This document shows positions 58,721 to 64,000 of a DNA stretch of 64,000 nucleotides, in pieces. The DNA is from Salinicola salarius (GTDB lineage Bacteria; Pseudomonadota; Gammaproteobacteria; Pseudomonadales; Halomonadaceae). Under the pieces are notes generated by a model, which had not been told where the DNA came from, searched no databases, and worked only from the letters and a program-made list of their open reading frames with translations. The number at the start of each line of letters is the position of its first letter. Position 1 is the stretch's first letter. Made by a program: the position numbers and the translations under genes. The stretch lies in assembly GCF_002179555.1 (NCBI RefSeq), contig NZ_NHOU01000007.1:62001-126000 (forward strand), written 5' to 3'.

Positions 58721-59343
58721 TGACTTTGACCTGGCTCGACTACGCTTTCCTGCTGGTATTGACGATATCGATGCTGGCAGGTTTCATGCGTGGCCTGGTG
58801 CGGGAGGCGCTGGGACTCGGCGCCTGGATCGTGGCGCTGCTGGCGGCGCGGATATTCGCCAAGCCGATCGCCGATCTGCTGGAGCCCTACATCTCGCATC
58901 CCGATGCGCGTCTGGTACTGGGGTTCGTGCTGATCATCTTCGTGGTGGTGATGATCTGCGGATTCATCATCCGGCTGCTCAACGCGGCGATCGAATGGGT
59001 CGGCATGGGGTTCTTCAATCGTGTGGCCGGAGCGATCTTCGGTCTGGCTCGCGGCGGGGCGATCCTGGTAATCGTCACGGTCGTCATAGGCTTGACTCCG
59101 CTGGCCCAGCTGCAGGCCTGGCAGCAGGCGCAGTTGAGACCATCGTTCGAGTCGTTGCGGACCTGGGCGGTGGTTCAGCTGCAGAGCTGGGACGTCGACC
59201 CGTCCGCCGCCGAAGAGGCGATGCGGCACCTGCCGATGACGCTACCGGGGCGAGACGACGCTTCATCCAGCTCTTCATACAGTCAGGACGGGCAGGGGGT
59301 GACGATTCCCGCCCCTGTTCCGGCCGAAAAACCGGCGCCCTGA
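58720..59343 (+). CDS. cvpA: CvpA family membrane protein
   Basis: 207 residues, four hydrophobic segments (such as LVLGFVLIIFVVVMICGFII). The N-terminus LTWLDYAFLLVLTISMLAGFMRGLVREA is typical of CvpA (colicin V production protein). The hydrophilic C-terminal tail ends in Pro/Ala. It overlaps the preceding stop (TGATG) and lies before purF as in E. coli. Confidence 0.94.
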   Translation: MTLTWLDYAFLLVLTISMLAGFMRGLVREALGLGAWIVALLAARIFAKPIADLLEPYISHPDARLVLGFVLIIFVVVMICGFIIRLLNAAIEWVGMGFFNRVAGAIFGLARGGAILVIVTVVIGLTPLAQLQAWQQAQLRPSFESLRTWAVVQLQSWDVDPSAAEEAMRHLPMTLPGRDDASSSSSYSQDGQGVTIPAPVPAEKPAP

Positions 59344-59372
59344 ATGGGTGCGACCAAGCGAGGTAAGTCGGC

Positions 59373-60887
59373 ATGTGCGGTATCGTAGGCCTCATGGCCA
59401 ATGAAGCGGTCAATCAGTTGATCTATGACGCGTTGACGGTCTTGCAGCACCGCGGACAGGATGCCGCCGGCATGATGACCTGGGATGAAGGTCGCTTTCT
59501 GCTGCGCAAGAACAACGGGCTGGTACGGGACGTGTTCCATACGCGTCACATGAAGCGGCTGAAGGGCAATGTGGGCATCGGTCATGTCCGCTACCCGACC
59601 GCCGGTACGGCGAGCGAGGCCGAATCCCAGCCTTTCTATGTCAATTCGCCCTACGGCATCACCCTGGCCCACAACGGCAACCTGACCAACTCCGATCAGC
59701 TCAAGCAGGAGCTGTTCTCCTCCGATCTGCGCCATATCAATACCAGCTCGGACTCCGAGGTGCTGCTCAACGTGTTCGCGCACGAGCTGGGCAAGCAGGG
59801 ACTGTATCTGACGCCGGAGGATATCTTCGATGCGCTGCGCCGCGTTCACCGGCGCTGCAGCGGGGGTTACGCCGCCGTGTCGATCATCAACGGCTTCGGG
59901 CTGGTGGCGTTTCGCGATCCCCACGGCATTCGTCCGGTCGTCTACGGTACGCGTCAGACGCCCGAGGGCCAGGAGGTGATGATCGCCTCCGAGTCGGTGG
60001 CGCTCGATGTGGCCGGCTTCGAGCTGGTGCGGGACCTGGCGCCGGGCGAAGCGATCTTCGTCGACATGGACAAGAACATCCATACGCAGATGTGCGCCGA
60101 CAAGCCGCGGCTGACCCCGTGCATCTTCGAGCACGTCTATCTGGCGCGGCCCGACTCCATGCTCGATGGCGCTTATGTCTACGGTACCCGGATGCAGATG
60201 GGCCGCAAGCTGGGCGACCGGATCCAGCGCGAGTGGCCGGATCACGACATCGACGTGGTGATTCCGATTCCCGATACCTCCCGGACCACGGCGCTGGAAC
60301 TGGCACAGCACATCGGCGTGACGTTCCGCGAAGGCTTCATGAAGAATCGCTACATCGGTCGGACGTTCATCATGCCTGGGCAGACCCAGCGCAAGAAGTC
60401 GGTCCGCCAGAAGCTCAACGCCATCGCCAGCGAGTTCGAAGGCAAGAACGTGATGCTGGTGGACGACTCGATCGTGCGCGGGACGACCTGCAAGCAGATC
60501 ATCCAGATGGCTCGCGATGCAGGTGCCAACAAGGTCTACTTCGCCTCCGCCGCGCCGGCCGTGCGCTATCCCAACGTCTATGGTATCGACATGCCGGTCG
60601 CCACCGAACTGGTCGCTCATGGCCGCACCGATGCCGAAGTGGGCGAGCTGATTGGTGCCGACCGGTTGATCTACCAGGATCTCGAGGATCTCAAGGCGGC
60701 CTGTCGCGAGGTCAATCCGGCGCTGGACGATTTCGACTGTTCGGTCTTCGACGGCAACTACGTCACGGGCGATGTCGACGAGGAGTATTTCACGGCGCTG
60801 GAAGCGGCGCGTAACGATGCTGCCAAGTCCGGTCGCGAGAGCCTCAATGCCGTCGTCGATCTACATAACGACAGTGAGGACGATTGA
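59373..60887 (+). CDS. purF: Amidophosphoribosyltransferase
   Basis: 504 residues. Cys2 of MCGIVGLM is the glutaminase nucleophile after Met removal. The N-terminal glutamine amidotransferase domain has [16 protein letters not shown]; the PRPP-binding motif [13 protein letters not shown] is at about 360-375. It commits PRPP to purine synthesis. The length equals the E. coli enzyme. Confidence 0.97.
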   Translation: MCGIVGLMANEAVNQLIYDALTVLQHRGQDAAGMMTWDEGRFLLRKNNGLVRDVFHTRHMKRLKGNVGIGHVRYPTAGTASEAESQPFYVNSPYGITLAHNGNLTNSDQLKQELFSSDLRHINTSSDSEVLLNVFAHELGKQGLYLTPEDIFDALRRVHRRCSGGYAAVSIINGFGLVAFRDPHGIRPVVYGTRQTPEGQEVMIASESVALDVAGFELVRDLAPGEAIFVDMDKNIHTQMCADKPRLTPCIFEHVYLARPDSMLDGAYVYGTRMQMGRKLGDRIQREWPDHDIDVVIPIPDTSRTTALELAQHIGVTFREGFMKNRYIGRTFIMPGQTQRKKSVRQKLNAIASEFEGKNVMLVDDSIVRGTTCKQIIQMARDAGANKVYFASAAPAVRYPNVYGIDMPVATELVAHGRTDAEVGELIGADRLIYQDLEDLKAACREVNPALDDFDCSVFDGNYVTGDVDEEYFTALEAARNDAAKSGRESLNAVVDLHNDSEDD

Positions 60888-60974
60888 TCGCCAGGGCGAT
60901 CGAACCTGGGCCTGGCCGCATGTGCCGGGCTCTCACGGGATCTTGGAAACCTCTGATTAACTATTCCGCCGGGC

Positions 60975-61060
60975 AATACGGTGTTAAAAATCAACTCAGA
61001 AGGCTCATTTACACCCTCGTAAACTCCGCTGTTTCGTTGATTTTTGCCTTGTCTTGCCTG
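60975..61060 (-). repeat. Palindromic dispersed repeat, copy C (core only)
   Basis: Inverted relative to copy A. It retains gtgttaaaaatc, ggctcatttac, gtaaactccgct and gatttttgccttgtct but lacks recognisable terminal repeats. It lies in the purF-metZ gap. Confidence 0.8.
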
Positions 61061-61108
61061 CGCTCATGACGTTAATCCGAGGCTCCCTTGTTTTTCAGGA
61101 GCTGAAGG

Positions 61109-62341
61109 ATGAGTTTTGACGACGCCCCCACGCCGGGGTTGGAAACACCGGGTCTGGAAACGCCGGGGCTGGAAACGTTAGGCCTGGAGACGCTGGCGAT
61201 TCGTGCGGGACATGAGCGCACCCACGAACAGGAGCACGGCGAGCCGATTTTCCCGACTTCCAGCTTCGTCTACGGCAGCGCGGCGGAAGCGGCGCGCAAG
61301 TTCAAGGGCGAGGAGCCGGGCAACGTCTATTCCCGCTTCACCAACCCGACGGTGCGCAATTTCGAGCGGCGTCTGGCGGCGCTGGAAGGCGGCGAGCGCT
61401 GTGTCGCCACCAGCTCCGGCATGGCGGCGATTCTCTCCACCGTACTGGCGCTACTCAAGGCCGGCGACGAGGTGATCGTCTCGCGTTCGGTGTTCGGCTC
61501 GACCATCGCGCTGTTCGACAAGTACCTGGCCAAGTTCGGCGTCGTCCCGCGCTATGTCGAGCTCAACGACCTGGCGCAGTGGGAAGCGGCTATCACGCCG
61601 AAGACCAGGCTGCTGTTCGCCGAGACGCCATCGAATCCGCTCAACGAGCTGGTCGACGTTGCGGCGCTGGCCGAACTGGCGCACCGTCATGGTGCTTTGC
61701 TGGCGATCGACAACTGCTTTCTGACCCCGGCACTGCAGCGGCCGCTGGATCTGGGCGCGGATCTGGTGATCCACTCCGCCACCAAATACCTCGACGGTCA
61801 GGGCCGGGCGATCGGCGGCGCCGTGGTCGGGCGCGATGCGGAGCTCGAACAGCTCTATGGCGTGGTGCGTACCTGCGGCCCCTGCATGAGCCCGTTCAAC
61901 GCCTGGATCTTCCTCAAGGGGCTGGAGACGCTCAGCCTGCGCATGCAGGCGCATAGCCGCAACGCACAGGCCATGGCGGAATGGCTCGAGTCCCAGCCCG
62001 CCATCGAGCGCGTCTATTACAGCGGGCTCGATAGTCACCCGCAGCATGCGCTGGCCAAGCGCCAGCAGCAGGGGTTCGGTGCGGTCATGGGGGTCGAGGT
62101 GAAGGGCGGCCAGGAGGCCGCGTGGAAGGTCATCGATAATACGCGCGTGATGTCGATCACCGGCAACCTGGGCGATGTCAAGACGACGATCACTCACCCT
62201 GGCACCACCACCCATGGCCGTCTCACCGACGAACAGCGCGCTTCCGCCAGCATCCGTGATGGCCTGATTCGCATCGCCGTCGGGCTGGAAACGCTGGACG
62301 ATCTCAAGGCCGATCTCGAACGCGGATTGAATCTGCTCTAG
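61109..62341 (+). CDS. metZ: O-succinylhomoserine sulfhydrylase
   Basis: 410 residues of the Cys/Met-metabolism PLP family. The PLP lysine is in HSATKYLDGQGRAIGG; GNVYSRFTNPTVRNFE and TCGPCMSPFNAWIFLKGLET follow. It makes homocysteine from O-succinylhomoserine and sulfide, and follows purF as in Pseudomonas. The N-terminus before ETLAIRAGHERT consists of repeated PGLET units encoded by 15-bp tandem copies. AGGAG lies upstream of the ATG. Confidence 0.93.
   Translation: MSFDDAPTPGLETPGLETPGLETLGLETLAIRAGHERTHEQEHGEPIFPTSSFVYGSAAEAARKFKGEEPGNVYSRFTNPTVRNFERRLAALEGGERCVATSSGMAAILSTVLALLKAGDEVIVSRSVFGSTIALFDKYLAKFGVVPRYVELNDLAQWEAAITPKTRLLFAETPSNPLNELVDVAALAELAHRHGALLAIDNCFLTPALQRPLDLGADLVIHSATKYLDGQGRAIGGAVVGRDAELEQLYGVVRTCGPCMSPFNAWIFLKGLETLSLRMQAHSRNAQAMAEWLESQPAIERVYYSGLDSHPQHALAKRQQQGFGAVMGVEVKGGQEAAWKVIDNTRVMSITGNLGDVKTTITHPGTTTHGRLTDEQRASASIRDGLIRIAVGLETLDDLKADLERGLNLL
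61133..61192 (+). repeat. In-frame 15-bp tandem repeat at metZ start
   Basis: Four consecutive 15-bp units of the type ccggggctggaaacg, encoding PGLET, PGLET, PGLET and LGLET; the last unit is the most diverged and joins the conserved protein. Confidence 0.9.
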
Positions 62342-62427
62342 GCGGCTGAACGGGCTCGGTTCGTCGTCTTCGAAAATCGGGTGCCGGGCTCGGGGAATGC
62401 CCTTGGCAGCGGCTTTCCGATGGCAGG

Positions 62428-62464
62428 CAAGGCTCCGGCGTCTTCGCTGGAGCCTTGTCGTTTC
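62428..62464 (+). terminator. Terminator downstream of metZ
   Basis: caaggctcc...ggagccttg inverted repeat followed by tcgttt. Confidence 0.7.
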
Positions 62465-62611
62465 TGTCCGACGAGTTCCGGCCGGCTACGTCTATCTATC
62501 GCTCATGCATGGGGCCATACTGAGTTTGCCACAACAGTCTGGCTGTCTGAAAAAGTCAGTGAATCGCCGCAGCCATCAGGTTCGCTAAATTGACTTTATG
62601 AGGAACCCGTC

Positions 62612-62728
62612 ATGAGTAAAGGGCAAGATCGTAAAAAGAATACCAAGAAGAAACCCCTTCTCACCGCAAAAGAGAAGAAAGCAGCAAAAGTATCCAAGAA
62701 GTCGACAACGAGTATCTTCGACAAGTGA
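62612..62728 (+). CDS. Short lysine-rich protein (38 residues)
   Basis: Begins MSKGQDRKKNTKKKPLLTAK and ends TTSIFDK; about a third of its residues are lysine. AGGA sits nine bases before the ATG, and a hairpin follows the stop. Small proteins with similar MSKGQ...KKKPL text are, to my memory, common in gammaproteobacteria. Function unknown; nucleic-acid or ribosome contact is conceivable from the charge. Confidence 0.7.
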   Translation: MSKGQDRKKNTKKKPLLTAKEKKAAKVSKKSTTSIFDK

Positions 62729-62736
62729 GTTGCCAA

Positions 62737-62760
62737 GGCCATCGGGTTGCCGATGGCCTT
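62737..62760 (+). terminator. Hairpin after the lysine-rich gene
   Basis: aaggccatcgg-gttg-ccgatggcctt perfect stem, no long T-run. Confidence 0.65.
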
Positions 62761-62924
62761 GCTCTATCCCCCTGTTTTTCCGCGCTCTATAGCTGCTCTT
62801 CGTCGTAATCTGATCATGTGCGAGGCTATTGTTTCCCTTTCGTCACTAATCGGTTTACGAATCCCGGCCTAGCTTCCTGTCCGGCAAACCGTATGCTGAG
62901 TGAAGAACAACGGGGGAACGTACC

Positions 62925-63479
62925 GTGTGGAAAAATACGCGATCGGGTTGGGGATGGGTCAGCATTGCCGTTCACTGGGCGAGCGCGCTGGCGATTTTCG
63001 GCCTGTTCGCGCTGGGCTGGTGGATGACCGGGCTGGGCTACTACGATCACTGGTATCATTTGGCGCCGTGGTGGCATAAATCGATCGGCATCGTGGTGCT
63101 GCTGGTCAGCGTCTTTCGGGTCGTCTGGCGACTGGTGCAGCCGACACCGGCCGCCCATGGCAAACCGCTGGAGCAATGGGCGGCGCATGTCGGGCACGGG
63201 TTGATCTATGCGCTGATGTTCGTGGTGATGATTTCCGGCTATCTGATTTCCACGGCGGAAGGCGAGGGGATCAGCGTGTTCGGCTGGTTCACGGTGCCGG
63301 CGCTGGTCTCGGGGCTGCCGGATCAGGCTGTGCTGGCAGGCGACGTACACTGGTACGCGGCCTGGGCGCTGGTCATTCTGGCACTCGGTCATGGGCTGGC
63401 AGCGTTCAAGCATCACTGGGTGGATCGTCAGGATACGCTGACCCGCATGTTGACCTCCCGTGCGGCCAGACGCCGCTGA
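62925..63479 (+). CDS. Cytochrome b561 family protein
   Basis: 184 residues from a GTG at 62925 (GGGGGAA upstream). Four membrane spans carry the haem-ligand histidines in [47 protein letters not shown] and [20 protein letters not shown]. It is probably a di-haem b-type electron carrier in the inner membrane. The following yceI-like gene is the usual partner (yceJ-yceI in E. coli). Confidence 0.92.
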   Translation: MWKNTRSGWGWVSIAVHWASALAIFGLFALGWWMTGLGYYDHWYHLAPWWHKSIGIVVLLVSVFRVVWRLVQPTPAAHGKPLEQWAAHVGHGLIYALMFVVMISGYLISTAEGEGISVFGWFTVPALVSGLPDQAVLAGDVHWYAAWALVILALGHGLAAFKHHWVDRQDTLTRMLTSRAARRR

Positions 63480-63568
63480 GGATTTCATTTCCGGCCTGGC
63501 CGTCGGCTGCCGTCGCCAGGACCGGACCGTTTGGCAAGATGACTCAAACCGCTTCGAGGAGCATGACG

Positions 63569-64000
63569 ATGTTGAAGAAGACTGCACTGGCAACGCTGAT
63601 CGCCGCCGCTTCGGCAATGCCGCTGGCCCAGGCCGCCGACTACCAGATCGACACCGAGGGTCAACACGCCTTCATCCAGTTCAAGATCAGCCATCTTGGG
63701 TATTCGTACATTCTGGGCGACTTCAAGTCGTTCGACGGGGGCTTCAGCTACGATCCCGAGTCGCCGGACGACGCCAGCGTCAATGTCACCGTGGATGTGA
63801 ACAGCCTGGAAACCAACCACGCCGAGCGGAACAAGCACATTCTGAGCGGTGACTTCCTCGACGCGAGCGAATTCCCGCAGGCGACGTTCAAGTCCACCGG
63901 CTTCGATGTCGACGACAACGGTGACGAGGCCGAGATGACCGGCGACCTGACGATCCATGGCGTCACCAAGTCGGTGACGTTCGAGGTCGATCATATCGGC
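63569..64000 (+). CDS. yceI: YceI family periplasmic protein, partial
   Basis: Runs off the right edge; about 144 codons are present of roughly 190 expected. The start at 63569 (second of two close ATGs) has AGGAG at the best distance; 63563 is the alternative. A signal peptide ([21 protein letters not shown]) is followed by the lipocalin-like YceI fold: [20 protein letters not shown], then [20 protein letters not shown] and [14 protein letters not shown]. YceI proteins bind isoprenoid lipids. It follows the cytochrome b561 gene. Confidence 0.92.
   Translation, partial: MLKKTALATLIAAASAMPLAQAADYQIDTEGQHAFIQFKISHLGYSYILGDFKSFDGGFSYDPESPDDASVNVTVDVNSLETNHAERNKHILSGDFLDASEFPQATFKSTGFDVDDNGDEAEMTGDLTIHGVTKSVTFEVDHIG

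Noticed and set aside
60888-61108. Possible SAM or other riboswitch upstream of metZ
   Set aside because: The gap is largely dispersed repeat C; no riboswitch core was recognised.
1-64000. tRNA, rRNA, CRISPR array, prophage or integrase genes
   Set aside because: None could be seen; the insert after selO is not next to a tRNA gene and no recombinase frame was found.

Overview
The window is chromosomal DNA of a GC-rich gammaproteobacterium, most likely from the Halomonadaceae (Halomonas, Salinicola, Kushneria or a relative). This rests on the very acidic proteins, the Pseudomonas-like gene order leuC-leuD-methyltransferase-leuB-asd-fimV-truA-trpF-trpB-trpA-accD-folC-SPOR-cvpA-purF-metZ, and the TRAP/uronate catabolic cluster. 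No rRNA, tRNA, CRISPR array or complete insertion sequence was recognised. About 50 genes are supported; the first (slt) and last (yceI) run off the window.

Layout. 1-6.9 kb: housekeeping genes slt (partial, minus), a DUF1232 membrane protein, htpG, a Bax-like glucosaminidase and selO. 7-18.2 kb: an accessory insert between selO and pntA holding one giant modular gene of about 9.9 kb. It encodes a sugar-dehydrogenase-like propeller, malectin domains, four related beta-rich repeats and a Calx-beta domain, and is split by a one-base frameshift in a C8 tract. At its right edge lies a scar: a divergent copy of the pntA start fused to a divergent copy of the selO 3' end with its terminator. 18.6-23.3 kb: pntAB, gpsA, sixA.

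23.5-34.1 kb: a hexuronate/aldarate catabolic cluster: LacI-type regulator, two enolase-superfamily aldarate dehydratases, a TRAP transporter, uronate dehydrogenase, an FCD/GntR regulator and a 2,5-dioxovalerate-type aldehyde dehydrogenase. Two LacI-type palindromes precede the first dehydratase. The step between the dehydratases and the aldehyde dehydrogenase (KdgD, or an aldolase) is not encoded here. 34.2-43.5 kb: AEC transporter, two adjacent alpha/beta hydrolases, a patatin-like protein, smr/prmB/aroC, an unrecognised membrane protein and a LysR regulator. 43.8-62.3 kb: the conserved leucine/tryptophan/fatty-acid/folate/purine/methionine run. 62.6-64 kb: a tiny lysine-rich protein, cytochrome b561 and YceI.

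Two dispersed intergenic repeat families are visible. One is a roughly 140-bp nested palindrome with 16-bp terminal inverted repeats (four copies, two per orientation). The other is a roughly 120-bp element (two copies in opposite orientation). Short tandem duplications of 15 or 18 bp also recur at gene starts (gpsA, metZ, the aldehyde dehydrogenase, accD).
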